Shown piece by piece: positions 26,433 to 35,117 of a stretch of DNA of 64,000 nt. Source of the stretch: Naumannella halotolerans (GTDB lineage: Bacteria; Actinomycetota; Actinomycetes; Propionibacteriales; Propionibacteriaceae). The DNA is taken from NCBI RefSeq assembly GCF_004364645.1, contig NZ_SOAW01000003.1, positions 290,726-354,725 of the forward strand. Direction: 5' to 3'. A program made the position numbers and the translations under genes. Every line of letters begins with the position of its first letter. Position 1 is the stretch's first letter. The notes below the pieces were generated by a model that was not told where the DNA came from, searched no databases, and saw nothing but the letters and a program-made list of their open reading frames with translations.

Positions 26433-26550
26433 AAGGGGTGCTGCCAGCGCCGGGTGCCGCTGCAAACCTGAGCGAGGCAAAAGTCATTAACGTTACAACG
26501 CCAGAATGTTTGAGCGGCAGGATCGTGCGGCAGCGTATGAGTGCTAGCGG

Positions 26551-29500
26551 TCAAAGGAGCCCCAGGTGGTGGAGGTCTGCCGCATACTTCTTGATGAGCT
26601 CGGGCCGTACTGACGGGATCGTCCCTTGAGCAACGCTCGCCTTGGTGACAGCTTCGAGGAACCGAGGAGCAGGGGTGACGATGTCTGGCAGAGTCTCGGG
26701 CTCTTTGAAGGCATGCAGCAGCGGGAGCAGCGACTGTTGACCAACCTCGGCCGGCTTTTGTCGCAGGCTGATCTCTAGGCGTCGGTACCAGTCGCTGTAG
26801 TTGTCGATCCGCTGGATTGGGTGACCTGCTTCGATAAGCCAATCGACGAAGGTATCCAAGGAGATGCCATCATCGTGAGGATTCACCAGATTGAAGGTCG
26901 TGTGGCCCCGGCCACCTGTAAGTGCAGTGATGGCAACCGTGGTGAAGTCCACCGGAAGTCCGTCGAAGTGAGTCCGCTTCGGACTACCGTCAGCATTCGG
27001 TAGGTAGAAGGAGCTGGGAGCTAGACCAGTGATCAGAATGCTGTAAAGCAGCCTGGTGAGCATGTCAGGTTGATTGAGGTGACCGGCGTAGCGGGTGTGC
27101 GCCAAGATCATGTTGGACCGGAACACCGACACCGGCACGCCGTACTGATCGTTCGCCTCACGTAGAAGGACTTCACTTGCCCACTTGGTGTTGGCGTAGC
27201 CGTTGGCGTACTGATCTGAGACGATCCTCGCGGGACTCATCGATCGAACATCTGCAGTTTCATCGAACGTGCCCGGGGTGATCTGATCGGCTATCCCAAC
27301 GCTGGACAGGTAGGTGATGTGCTTCGTGGTGGCCGTAGTGGCCAACCTGATCAGTTCGGCCGTTCCGGCGACGTTAGGGCCGAACAGCTGCTGGTAGGGC
27401 AGCACGTGGTTGACCAGAGCCCCAGGATGAACAATGTGGGTGACGTCGGCGGAAAGTCGGGCCCAAGTCTCATCAGTTACGCCAAGACGCGGTTGACTGA
27501 TATCTCCGTTGATCACCTCAAGCCGCTCAGACAGGGTGTGGTACTTCTCGGCAAGTTCGGAGTCTGCGGAGGTCAGGGAGGACTCGAGCCTCTGCTTGGC
27601 ATGGGTGGATGTAGCCCCCCGGGCAAGGGCGACCACTCGACCCCCCGTCTGACTCGCAGATTCCAGCAGATCAACGGTGAGAAACCGGCCAAGGTAGCCG
27701 TTCGCGCCCGTCACGAGGTAGACAGGAGCGCCGACCGCAACCGGAATGTTCGTCGAGGCCTCGAGTTGGGAGGGGGGCAAGAACTTGTCGAGCGTGAGCT
27801 CCGCGGCGAGGAGTCTGGTTGGGTCCTGGTGTACATCGGCTGCGGTGACGCGCCTGGTCTTACCCGCGCGATCCTGTTCGATGTAGTCGGCGACGTGGCG
27901 AAGATCGTTTGCCGGGCTCAAAATGACGGTGACGGGCACTTCCAGGTCGAACAGATCGCTGAGCTGGGTCGCAAACGTGTAGGCGGTCATAGAGTCGCCG
28001 CCGATGTCGGTGAAGTTGGCGGAGGGGCTTACTGCTGTGTTGCCTCCCAAGAGAGCTTTGGCCGCACGCAGAACTGTCTCCAGCGTAGGACGTTCGGCCA
28101 CGCTGCGTTGGAGGTCGGCGATCTCAGCTTCCTGGTTCTCGCTCAGCCGCTGGTGCAGCTGCTCGAGCTCATCTGCGTAATGCTGGGTGAGCTTGGGCCG
28201 CAACGGTTTGGAGACACCCGAAAGAAGCCCGTTGGCGACGCTGAACGGATCGCGTTCGATGATGAAATCGCGAGGAATCTCATACGGATGCAGCCCCTCA
28301 CGCTTGGCGATCTGGTGCAGTGTGCCGGCAAGATGGTCACGCAACTCGTTGTCATCGCGGCCCCGTGCTGCCGAATCCGTAGGGACGATGACGGCCAAGA
28401 TGGATGCGCGGCCGCTGCGTCCGTACACGAAAATCTGGTGGATGTCGGGGCTAGTTGAGTAGACAGATTCGAGTGTCGCGACGGCAACAAACTCCGCCTG
28501 GGACAACTTGAGGACGTTGTTGCGTCGTTCCACAAACTGGAGTTCATCTGGAGCTGTCTCGGCCATGACGTCACCAGTTCGGTAGAAGCCATCGGCGTCG
28601 AGGATGTCGTCGTTGAGGTCTGGCCGGTTGAGATAGCCAGGAATCATCGACATCGTCTTGAGGAGCAGCTCGCCGCGGGGGTGAGGACGATCGGTCGTGT
28701 GATATCCGAGCTCAGGCACGTCAGCGAGCTTGTACTCGATCACCGGTGGACGTTGGATCCGATTGTCGAACATCACAACGCCACCAGCCTCAGTCGACCC
28801 GTAAGCGTCGTGAACTGGAACGTTCAGCATTGACTCCATAAAGGCATGCAGATTCACATCAAGCGGGGCGCTGCCGTTGACGGCCGACACGATACGGCCA
28901 CCGAGGAGTTGTTCGCGCAGCTGTGTCTTGGCGTTACTCTCCCGCTCGAGCTCGGTGTCCCCGGCTGGCAGTGACGCCAATACTCTGCGATAGCGATCGA
29001 AGATCATCTCGCAGACACGAGGGATCAGGAAGAACTCAGTTGGGCGGGCGAGCGCAATGTCATCCCACATCTGGGCAGGATCGTTACCTGTGGAGAAGAA
29101 GCAGGTCCCCCCGCGCGCTAGAGCGCCGGTCAGGACCATACGCCCTGCGACATGACTCATAGGCATGTAGTGAGTGACGATCGTCGGCATGGTGGATTGC
29201 GACTGGCCGAACCACATCGCCGCCAGGTGAGCAGTCGTAAACATCGCACCTTTTGGGGTGCCCGTGGCGCCCGACGTATAGATGATCTGAGCTAGACCCG
29301 GGGGAGTGCCAGCAGGCGAGACTGGCAGGGGGGCCTGGGGGACCTGCGTGCCGGCATCGACCAAACTGTCGAAGGTCTCGAGAACGATCCCTTCGGCGCT
29401 GAGGCGAGTCAGCGCACGGTTCAAGGCGTGTTTTGCGGCAAGGTCCCCTTCGCGGTAATCGAGCACGTAGACCGCCTTAGGGTGAGCCTCGGAGGCTAGA

Positions 29501-30018
29501 ACGGCGGCGATTGCGGGGTCGAGATAGTCGATATCCACAGCCAGAGCGGCCGGCCGGGTTTCATTAAGGATGGTCTGCCACTGCGCCTGGCTGCTGTTGG
29601 CGATCAAGGGCACAGAAACCACACCCGACGCGATGCACGCAAGTTCCAGGGCGGCGTAGTTGTTGCTACCCGTACCGATCGAACAAACCATATCGGCCGC
29701 GCTGGGCCCACGCTCCACCCGCTGCCACGATGTCGCGACCGCACGAGCACGCGACCACAGCTGCCGGTAGGTCAGCGTCGTGTGGTCGTGGGTCAGCTGG
29801 CGTGTACCGCCCGGAGTGATAACGACTCGCCGTTCCTTCACAGCCTCACGATCGGCATAGCCGGTCATTACAGCGTCGACCAGCTGCGCCAATCCCATGT
29901 TTGGGCGCACGCTGGACGCCACGCGAGAGTCTGGGACACGGTCGCGGACCTGAGAGTCGCTGGCAATGAGGTGGGTAAGGCGTTCCTCAAAGCCTGCCTG
30001 CCAAACATCCTGAGCCAT
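26551..30018 (-). CDS. car: carboxylic acid reductase (A-T-R)
   Basis: A 1155-residue protein, full length for the CAR family, which reduces free carboxylic acids to aldehydes with ATP and NADPH. The adenylation domain has YTSGATGTPKGAM, YGSTEAGGVV and FYRTGDVMAE. The carrier domain has the phosphopantetheine Ser in FTDIGGDSMTAYTF (about residue 680). The reductase domain starts VYLVTGANGYLGRFLT, with the YANTK catalytic Tyr/Lys in YANGYANTKWASEVLL. Activity needs a PPTase, and one is coded at 33370. It is transcribed away from a SARP gene, with a 29-bp palindrome 18 bases upstream of its start. In the cluster it may make an aldehyde from the released polyketide acid. Confidence 0.9.
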   Translation of the reverse strand: MAQDVWQAGFEERLTHLIASDSQVRDRVPDSRVASSVRPNMGLAQLVDAVMTGYADREAVKERRVVITPGGTRQLTHDHTTLTYRQLWSRARAVATSWQRVERGPSAADMVCSIGTGSNNYAALELACIASGVVSVPLIANSSQAQWQTILNETRPAALAVDIDYLDPAIAAVLASEAHPKAVYVLDYREGDLAAKHALNRALTRLSAEGIVLETFDSLVDAGTQVPQAPLPVSPAGTPPGLAQIIYTSGATGTPKGAMFTTAHLAAMWFGQSQSTMPTIVTHYMPMSHVAGRMVLTGALARGGTCFFSTGNDPAQMWDDIALARPTEFFLIPRVCEMIFDRYRRVLASLPAGDTELERESNAKTQLREQLLGGRIVSAVNGSAPLDVNLHAFMESMLNVPVHDAYGSTEAGGVVMFDNRIQRPPVIEYKLADVPELGYHTTDRPHPRGELLLKTMSMIPGYLNRPDLNDDILDADGFYRTGDVMAETAPDELQFVERRNNVLKLSQAEFVAVATLESVYSTSPDIHQIFVYGRSGRASILAVIVPTDSAARGRDDNELRDHLAGTLHQIAKREGLHPYEIPRDFIIERDPFSVANGLLSGVSKPLRPKLTQHYADELEQLHQRLSENQEAEIADLQRSVAERPTLETVLRAAKALLGGNTAVSPSANFTDIGGDSMTAYTFATQLSDLFDLEVPVTVILSPANDLRHVADYIEQDRAGKTRRVTAADVHQDPTRLLAAELTLDKFLPPSQLEASTNIPVAVGAPVYLVTGANGYLGRFLTVDLLESASQTGGRVVALARGATSTHAKQRLESSLTSADSELAEKYHTLSERLEVINGDISQPRLGVTDETWARLSADVTHIVHPGALVNHVLPYQQLFGPNVAGTAELIRLATTATTKHITYLSSVGIADQITPGTFDETADVRSMSPARIVSDQYANGYANTKWASEVLLREANDQYGVPVSVFRSNMILAHTRYAGHLNQPDMLTRLLYSILITGLAPSSFYLPNADGSPKRTHFDGLPVDFTTVAITALTGGRGHTTFNLVNPHDDGISLDTFVDWLIEAGHPIQRIDNYSDWYRRLEISLRQKPAEVGQQSLLPLLHAFKEPETLPDIVTPAPRFLEAVTKASVAQGTIPSVRPELIKKYAADLHHLGLL

Positions 30019-30036
30019 GGTCGTCCTCGGTTCGTC

Positions 30037-30065
30037 GGTCGTGGCACCGGCATGGTGCCGTGACC
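30037..30065. promoter_or_regulatory. 29-bp imperfect palindrome before the CAR gene
   Basis: The arms 30037-30048 (GGTCGTGGCACC) and 30054-30065 pair in 10 of 12 positions around a 5-base spacer, with the inner GGCACC/GGTGCC perfect. It lies 18 bases upstream of the CAR start. It may be an operator or, if inside the transcript, a leader hairpin. On the minus strand, TGGTCAC (30066-30060) and GGGTCAT (30076-30070) resemble the GGGTCACA repeats at 36739-36768. Confidence 0.5.
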
Positions 30066-30243
30066 AACGATGACCCGAGGGGCTTACCTGCTACTTACTG
30101 GCAGCGAAACATGCAGGCACACCCTCACTTTTAGGGGGTAGTTAAACAAAAGTTCTCCCAGATCTCTCTTGTGAACACCGTAATCATCTCTTAGCGTATG
30201 TGACATTAGAGATGCCCGTTCAATCCCTGCTGGGGGTCGTGAC

Positions 30244-31053
30244 ATGGATCAGAGCCCGCACCCACGCGAACTCGAGGATGAAGCCCGCTACAGGGCCTAC
30301 CTCTTCGGCACGCCGAGGCTGTACATCGATGGTGAACCGGCGCAGCAGGGCTGGGTCGCCCGTCGGCGGGCCTGGGAGATTCTGGTCTGGTTCTTGCTCA
30401 ACCCAGGCAAGCCTGCGATGGCAGAGGCGTTGGCCGATCAGCTATGGCCCGGCGACGACCCTGAACGGATCGCAAGCACATTCCATGTCAGCCTCCATGC
30501 GTTGCGGCGAGCACTCGAACCAGGCCTCGGACGGCGCCAAGAGTCGGCCTATATTCGACGGCACTCCAACAAGGTGTACAGCTTCGACCCAGGAGAACTG
30601 TGGTGGACCGATGTCGCCGATCTCGAACAGGTTCATCGATCGGGCCATGCCGCAGAGCGCGCAGGAGACCTCGCCCGCGCACGTTTCTGTTACAGACGCG
30701 TCGCTGGCTACGTTGCTCAAGGAAAGCTCCTCGACGGGGAGGTCTGTGACTGGATCGAGCCGTACCGGCGTCGCTACCGGCAGATGTGTCAACAATCGCT
30801 CACACGGCTGATGATGCTTGAGGCCGGCGATGGATCCGAACACGACCTGATCGAGGCCGCCTACCTCACGCTGAAGATTGATCCCTACAACCAGTTGGCA
30901 ACAAAGGTGATCATCGAGAATCGCTTGCGAAGCGGACGTAGACCGGCTGCAGCCGAGCAACTGGCCAAGTACTGCAGGTCACTGAAAGCCGACCTCGGAG
31001 TGCCTGTGCCAGACGAGATTGCCGCGCTGGTTCACCGTGTTCAAACAGCCTGA
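30244..31053 (+). CDS. SARP/BTAD-type transcriptional activator
   Basis: A 269-residue pathway regulator. The N-terminal OmpR-like winged helix is seen in YLFGTPRLYIDGEPA, RRRAWEILVWFLLNPGKPAM and ALADQLWPGDDPERIASTFH, then SLHALRRALEPGL. The bacterial transcriptional activation domain follows with TPR-like helices (EHDLIEAAYLTLKIDPYN) and ends LKADLGVPVPDEIAALV. No ATPase domain is attached, so it is a small SARP. It is divergent from the CAR gene and upstream of the plus-strand set at 31154, so it likely drives one or both. ATG 30244 lies in MDQSPHPREL. Confidence 0.82.
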   Translation: MDQSPHPRELEDEARYRAYLFGTPRLYIDGEPAQQGWVARRRAWEILVWFLLNPGKPAMAEALADQLWPGDDPERIASTFHVSLHALRRALEPGLGRRQESAYIRRHSNKVYSFDPGELWWTDVADLEQVHRSGHAAERAGDLARARFCYRRVAGYVAQGKLLDGEVCDWIEPYRRRYRQMCQQSLTRLMMLEAGDGSEHDLIEAAYLTLKIDPYNQLATKVIIENRLRSGRRPAAAEQLAKYCRSLKADLGVPVPDEIAALVHRVQTA

Positions 31054-31153
31054 CTCTTCCACTGCACGTAACGCAGCGCGAAGCCCAGCAACTTAAGTTC
31101 AAACCCGAAGAGTCGGAGCGGCGCTCTGACCACACCGAGACGAGGAGAGTGTT

Positions 31154-31495
31154 ATGGCCAGCAGAGTCCAACAGCTGTTTGAAGCCCTGGCCGGACGGCT
31201 AGACCGCGAGCAGGCCGCGAAGATCGAACGCACCATCCAGTGGAAGATCACTGATGAAGACCCAGGAGTTTGGGCGTTCAAGATCGACAACGGATCTGGT
31301 GATCTCATCTCAGGAGGCGTCGACAACCCCGACGCAACGTTCGTGACCGACAGCGAGACGTGGATCGGTGTGGCCGAAGGAACTTTGGATCCCATGCGCC
31401 AGTTCATGTCCGGAAAGCTCAAAGTTGAAGGCGACATGATGCTTGCACTGAGGGTGCCCAAGTTTTTCCCGGTAGGAGCGGTGAGCAATGGCTGA
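31154..31495 (+). CDS. SCP2 sterol-carrier-domain protein
   Basis: A 113-residue single-domain protein of the SCP2 fold, which makes a hydrophobic tunnel for lipids or acyl chains. The pattern includes RTIQWKITDEDPGVWAFKID, DATFVTDSETWIGVAEGTLD and FMSGKLKVEGDMMLALRVPK, as in bacterial SCP2 proteins. In this cluster it may hold a hydrophobic polyketide intermediate. GAGGAGAG lies before ATG 31154. It overlaps the following methyltransferase gene by eight bases. Confidence 0.8.
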   Translation: MASRVQQLFEALAGRLDREQAAKIERTIQWKITDEDPGVWAFKIDNGSGDLISGGVDNPDATFVTDSETWIGVAEGTLDPMRQFMSGKLKVEGDMMLALRVPKFFPVGAVSNG

Positions 31496-32267
31496 TACTG
31501 ACACGCTCCAGGCCGAGGCCGAGCGCATGGACCACATCGCACGGCTCACCGACCCTGCGACTTTCCGATACCTCGAAGAAAAGATTCACGTCCAAGAGGG
31601 CTGGCGGTGCGCCGAGGTGGGCGCCGGAACTGGGACCGTAGCCCGATGGTTGTCGAACCGGGTTGGGCACTACGGCTTGGTTGAAGCTATCGATACCGAG
31701 ACAGCCCACCTCGAGAGGCTTCAAGCGTCTAACCTCAAGGTGATCAAGCAAGACATCACCTCCCGGCCGTTGGAGGCTGGTAGCTACGACCTGATTCACG
31801 CCAAGATCCTGCTGATGCATCTGCCGGAACGCGAGCGTGTGCTCCAGGAGTTCGCTGACGCACTGAAGCCAGGCGGCTACCTCCTCGTTGAAGAAGCGGA
31901 CGTTCGCAGCATTCAGCGAGTCGAACCGGCCGAGCCGGTCCTGACCCGTGCGGCAGCGGCGCTCGAAACCTTCTTCTACATGATGGGCGCCGACCCCGCA
32001 TATGCAATGACCCTTCAGCCATCTGTCCGTAGCACCGGACTCACGGTACAGGGAACCGACTGTCAGCTGACCGCGGTGCAGGCCGGGAGTAAAGAGATGC
32101 TGTCGGTTTCTCTCAGTCTCGCCAAACTGGCGCCCATGATCGTCAAGGTCGGGCTCATGTCCGAAGCCGAGGTGCAAAAGGCCTTCACGCTGATGGAGCA
32201 ACCTGGCCCCACAGTTCTCTATACGCCGACAATCATCTCGGTCTGGGCTCAGAAGCCCGAGGCCTGA
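31488..32267 (+). CDS. SAM-dependent methyltransferase, class I
   Basis: A 259-residue Rossmann-fold methyltransferase. The SAM loop is CAEVGAGTGTVARWL (about residue 45). The acidic residue after strand 2 is in LVEAIDTETAHLERL, and post-motif strands include YDLIHAKILLMHLPERE and GGYLLVEEAD. It resembles small-molecule O- or C-methyltransferases; the acceptor cannot be predicted. It overlaps the SCP2 gene, suggesting coupled production. Confidence 0.82.
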   Translation: MADTDTLQAEAERMDHIARLTDPATFRYLEEKIHVQEGWRCAEVGAGTGTVARWLSNRVGHYGLVEAIDTETAHLERLQASNLKVIKQDITSRPLEAGSYDLIHAKILLMHLPERERVLQEFADALKPGGYLLVEEADVRSIQRVEPAEPVLTRAAAALETFFYMMGADPAYAMTLQPSVRSTGLTVQGTDCQLTAVQAGSKEMLSVSLSLAKLAPMIVKVGLMSEAEVQKAFTLMEQPGPTVLYTPTIISVWAQKPEA

Positions 32268-32281
32268 AGAGAGGACACATC

Positions 32282-32608
32282 ATGCTCCACGTAGTCATCG
32301 CCCACGACGGGACTGCCCCAGGCACTTTCGAACGCCGGATGAAGATCAGACCCGACCATATGGCGCAAGGTGAGAAGATGATGGATGCCGGGCAGTTCTT
32401 GTTCGGCGGAGCCATCATCGACGGGGCAGGGAAGCTCGCAGGTGGCGTGTTGATCGTCGACTTCGACAGCCGCGAAGAGATCGACGAATGGCTCCAAGAG
32501 GAGCCCTACATCCTCCACAAGGTGTGGGACCGAGTCGAGGTTCATCCTTTCTTGGTCCCACCCCAGTTCCTCTCCCTGCTCCCGAAGTACGCCGAGGTAT
32601 CTGTGTGA
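32282..32608 (+). CDS. YciI-like protein
   Basis: A 108-residue ferredoxin-like alpha/beta protein of the YCII family. Visible marks are the N-terminal strand MLHVVIAHD, RPDHMAQGEKMMDAGQFLFGG, and GVLIVDFDSREEIDEWLQEE. In the family a His-Asp pair forms a putative active site; here His in RPDHM and Asp in VIAHD or VDFDS could serve. Some members are lyases or dehalogenase-like enzymes in aromatic or natural-product pathways, so it could process a reactive or halogenated intermediate (inference). Confidence 0.78.
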   Translation: MLHVVIAHDGTAPGTFERRMKIRPDHMAQGEKMMDAGQFLFGGAIIDGAGKLAGGVLIVDFDSREEIDEWLQEEPYILHKVWDRVEVHPFLVPPQFLSLLPKYAEVSV

Positions 32609-32671
32609 ACCGGTCAGCGAGCCGACATCCCTGACGGCCGCGGCCAGCGGTCCTAACGAAAGAGCGGAACC

Positions 32672-33373
32672 ATGGTTACGACGAAAGCCAAGAACGAGGG
32701 CGTGCAGTTCACCGGACTACCCACCGGTCTGTTCCGATTCCTCGACAACCTCGAGGCAGACAACTCCAAGGAATTCTTCGACGCTAATCGCGAAACATAC
32801 AACACTGAGGTGAAGACCCCCGTCGATGCGTTGAAGAGTGAACTCGAACGAGACTACGGCCCGCTTAAAGGCTTCCGCATCAACCGTGACGTTCGGTTCA
32901 GCAAGGACAAGTCGCCGTACAAGACCTGGGTTGGGCTGACCACGACAGACCGAGCAGTGGGCGGCGTCGGGTCGTTCTGGCAGGCCACAGCCCACCAGAT
33001 GAAGATCGCGACAGGCGCGATGATGCTCGAAAGTGACCAGCTTGTTCGCTACCGCGACGCTTTGATCGACCAGGAAGCAGGATCTGAGTTCGATCAGATC
33101 CGACGGGCGTTGAGCGATGAGGGCCTCGACGTTGGACCCGGCGACATCCCACAATACAAGCGAGTCCCACGCGGCTACCCTGCCGACCATTCGCGATCTG
33201 CCGAACTGCAATGGAAAGGCGCGATCGTGATCCACTCCTTCAACCGTGCCCGATGGATGCAGACCGACGAGGTGGTCGACCGGATTGGGGCAGTGTGGAG
33301 CGGCGCACAACCACTTCTCGATTGGTTCGAAACCCACGTCGGCGACACAGAGAAGGCGACGCGGAAGAAATGA
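32672..33373 (+). CDS. DUF2461 protein
   Basis: A 233-residue protein matching DUF2461 (TIGR02453): GLFRFLDNLEADNSKEFFDA, then NRETYNTEVKTPVDAL, RINRDVRFSKDKSPYKTW and YPADHSRSAELQWKGA. The family is widespread and of unknown function, usually a single conserved chromosomal gene, so finding it inside a biosynthetic operon is unusual. The stop overlaps the PPTase start by four bases (ATGA). Confidence 0.82.
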   Translation: MVTTKAKNEGVQFTGLPTGLFRFLDNLEADNSKEFFDANRETYNTEVKTPVDALKSELERDYGPLKGFRINRDVRFSKDKSPYKTWVGLTTTDRAVGGVGSFWQATAHQMKIATGAMMLESDQLVRYRDALIDQEAGSEFDQIRRALSDEGLDVGPGDIPQYKRVPRGYPADHSRSAELQWKGAIVIHSFNRARWMQTDEVVDRIGAVWSGAQPLLDWFETHVGDTEKATRKK

Positions 33374-34020
33374 TCAACGTCCGCCATCTTGAAGTGGTGG
33401 ACAGTCGCCGGTGCGACATCGACGAACAACTCCGCCGTCTCTCGCCCCATGAGCGGTCCACGTGCGACAAGATCGGAAATCAGACCCACAGGCGCGGCTG
33501 GATCTGCGCTCACTCTCAGCTGCGCCAATTGATCGCCGCCATGATCGGCTGCGCACCCTCAGAAGTGCAGTTCGGGCGTAGACCCTGCCCTGTGTGTGGA
33601 GGAGAAGGCGGCCGACCAGTCCTGGCGACGGATGAGGCCCACCGGATCCATTTCTCGATCTCACACAGCGACTGGCTAGTCGCGATCGCCGTAGCCGATC
33701 GGCCAGTGGGTATCGACGTGCAAGTGCTCCGACAGAACACATACTCACTCCTCAACGAGCTGAGCCCTGTCGAGCAGCGTCAGATCGGAACATCTGCGTC
33801 GAGGATGAACCGATGCTGGGCCCGGAAAGAAGCGGTACTCAAGGCCGCAGGAATCGGGATAGCCCACGGCCTCAGAGCCCCACACGTCGGCGGCGCGGAC
33901 CAACCACACCAGCCCCCGGGTTTCGAGATCTCGGACCTCGACGTACCGCGCGGCTTCCACGGTGCGGTTGCAGTCGCCGCCCGGCCGACAACGAAGGGAC
34001 AACAACACGATGGCTACTGA
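33370..34020 (+). CDS. 4'-phosphopantetheinyl transferase, Sfp type
   Basis: A 216-residue enzyme that loads phosphopantetheine on carrier proteins, here expected to activate the PKS ACP (Ser1759) and the CAR carrier domain. The magnesium/CoA motifs are RPVGIDVQVL (Asp) and CWARKEAVLKAAG (Glu and Lys). HFSISHSDWLVAIAVAD is the preceding strand with His. Four cysteines (CPVCGG, plus nearby) are unusual extras. ATG 33370 is chosen because it overlaps the DUF2461 stop and the frame upstream is not similar. It is somewhat short for the Sfp group. Confidence 0.87.
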   Translation: MINVRHLEVVDSRRCDIDEQLRRLSPHERSTCDKIGNQTHRRGWICAHSQLRQLIAAMIGCAPSEVQFGRRPCPVCGGEGGRPVLATDEAHRIHFSISHSDWLVAIAVADRPVGIDVQVLRQNTYSLLNELSPVEQRQIGTSASRMNRCWARKEAVLKAAGIGIAHGLRAPHVGGADQPHQPPGFEISDLDVPRGFHGAVAVAARPTTKGQQHDGY

Positions 34021-35020
34021 ACATCCAGCGCCCGCCCATCATCGAGACCTCGTCGTCATCGGTGCAGGGCCAGCAGGGCTCTACTCCGCCTACTACGCCG
34101 GATTCCGCGGGCTAAGTGTGGCAATCGTGGACTCTCTGACCGAGATCGGTGGCCAGATCGCCACCCTATTCCCCGAAAAGGCCATCTTCGACGTCGCAGG
34201 TTTCCCGTCCACCACCGGCCGTGACCTGGTAAGGAGACTTCAGGAACAAGCCTCCTCCTCTGACCCTCTCTACCTGCTGGGCCGAACAGCCACGCGTCTT
34301 ATCGACAACGGTGGAGCGGACCTACACATTCTGCTCAACGACGGCACGGCCATCGCCGCCAAAGCAGTACTCGTCTGCGCAGGAGTTGGGCGTTTCGAGC
34401 CACGACGGCTGCCCGTGGCCGAGGGCTGGCAGGGGCGCGGTATGGAGTACTTCGTTACCAACACCGCCTCCTACAACGGACGCGACGTCATTATCACAGG
34501 CGGCGGAGACAGCGCGGTGGATTGGGCGCTGCACCTCGAGCCCGTCGCAAAGAGCGTGACCCTGGTACACCGGCGAGCACGATTCCGAGCACACGAGTCG
34601 AGTGTGGGTCGCTTGCTCAACTCCACCGTCCACGTGCGAACCAACGCTCAGATCAGCGACGTTTTCGGTTCCGCCAGAATCGACTCAGTTGCCATCACCA
34701 CCACCGACGGTCACACCGATCGCATCCCAGCGCAGGCTCTCGTCTGCGCACTCGGGTTCGTTGCAGACCTCGGGCCGCTAGCCGAATGGGGGATCGAGAT
34801 CCAGAACCGCCGGATCCCAGTTAGCCCAGCCATGCAGACCAATGTGCCTCGAGTCTTCGCCGCAGGTGACGTCTCGGAGTATCCAGGCAAGGTACGACTC
34901 ATCTCTGTCGGGTTCGGCGAGGCAGCAATCGCGGTCAACCACATCGCCGCGATGATCCATCCAAACAGCGAGGTGACTCCCGGGCATTCGTCCGATCTCG
35001 GAGCACCGATTGCAGCATGA
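34010..35020 (+). CDS. thioredoxin-reductase-like ferredoxin-NADP+ reductase (type 2)
   Basis: A 336-residue FAD enzyme. The N-terminal ADP-binding motif is VVIGAGPAGLYSAYYAGFRG, followed by IGGQIATLFPEKAIFDVAGFP, characteristic of YumC-type FNR rather than thioredoxin reductase because there is no CxxC. The NADPH motif is IITGGGDSAVDWAL, and the C-terminal FAD block is RVFAAGDVSEYPGKVRLI. It probably feeds electrons to the cluster ferredoxin (55255) or supplies reduced flavin for the halogenases. ATG 34010 overlaps the PPTase stop and has AAGGGA upstream. Confidence 0.85.
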   Translation: MATEHPAPAHHRDLVVIGAGPAGLYSAYYAGFRGLSVAIVDSLTEIGGQIATLFPEKAIFDVAGFPSTTGRDLVRRLQEQASSSDPLYLLGRTATRLIDNGGADLHILLNDGTAIAAKAVLVCAGVGRFEPRRLPVAEGWQGRGMEYFVTNTASYNGRDVIITGGGDSAVDWALHLEPVAKSVTLVHRRARFRAHESSVGRLLNSTVHVRTNAQISDVFGSARIDSVAITTTDGHTDRIPAQALVCALGFVADLGPLAEWGIEIQNRRIPVSPAMQTNVPRVFAAGDVSEYPGKVRLISVGFGEAAIAVNHIAAMIHPNSEVTPGHSSDLGAPIAA

Positions 35021-35061
35021 GCCCCCACTTGGAGTGACCCCTGCGTGCCGGGTACAGTCAA

Positions 35062-35094
35062 GACACTTGAGTGACTACTGTTCACTTTAGTGTC
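35062..35094. promoter_or_regulatory. 33-bp near-perfect palindrome before the TetR gene
   Basis: The left arm GACACTTGAGTGA (35062-35074) and right arm TCACTTTAGTGTC (35082-35094) pair in 11 of 13 positions around 7 spacer bases. It lies 23 bases before the tetR-family start at GTG 35118. Position and size fit an autoregulatory TetR operator with two dimers or one extended site. Confidence 0.7.
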
Positions 35095-35117
35095 AGTCAA
35101 TTAGGGAGTTGGGCTCG

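Noticed and set aside
27319..28458. Plus-strand open frame inside the CAR gene
   Set aside because: Lies fully opposite the CAR carrier and adenylation domains, with no family pattern.
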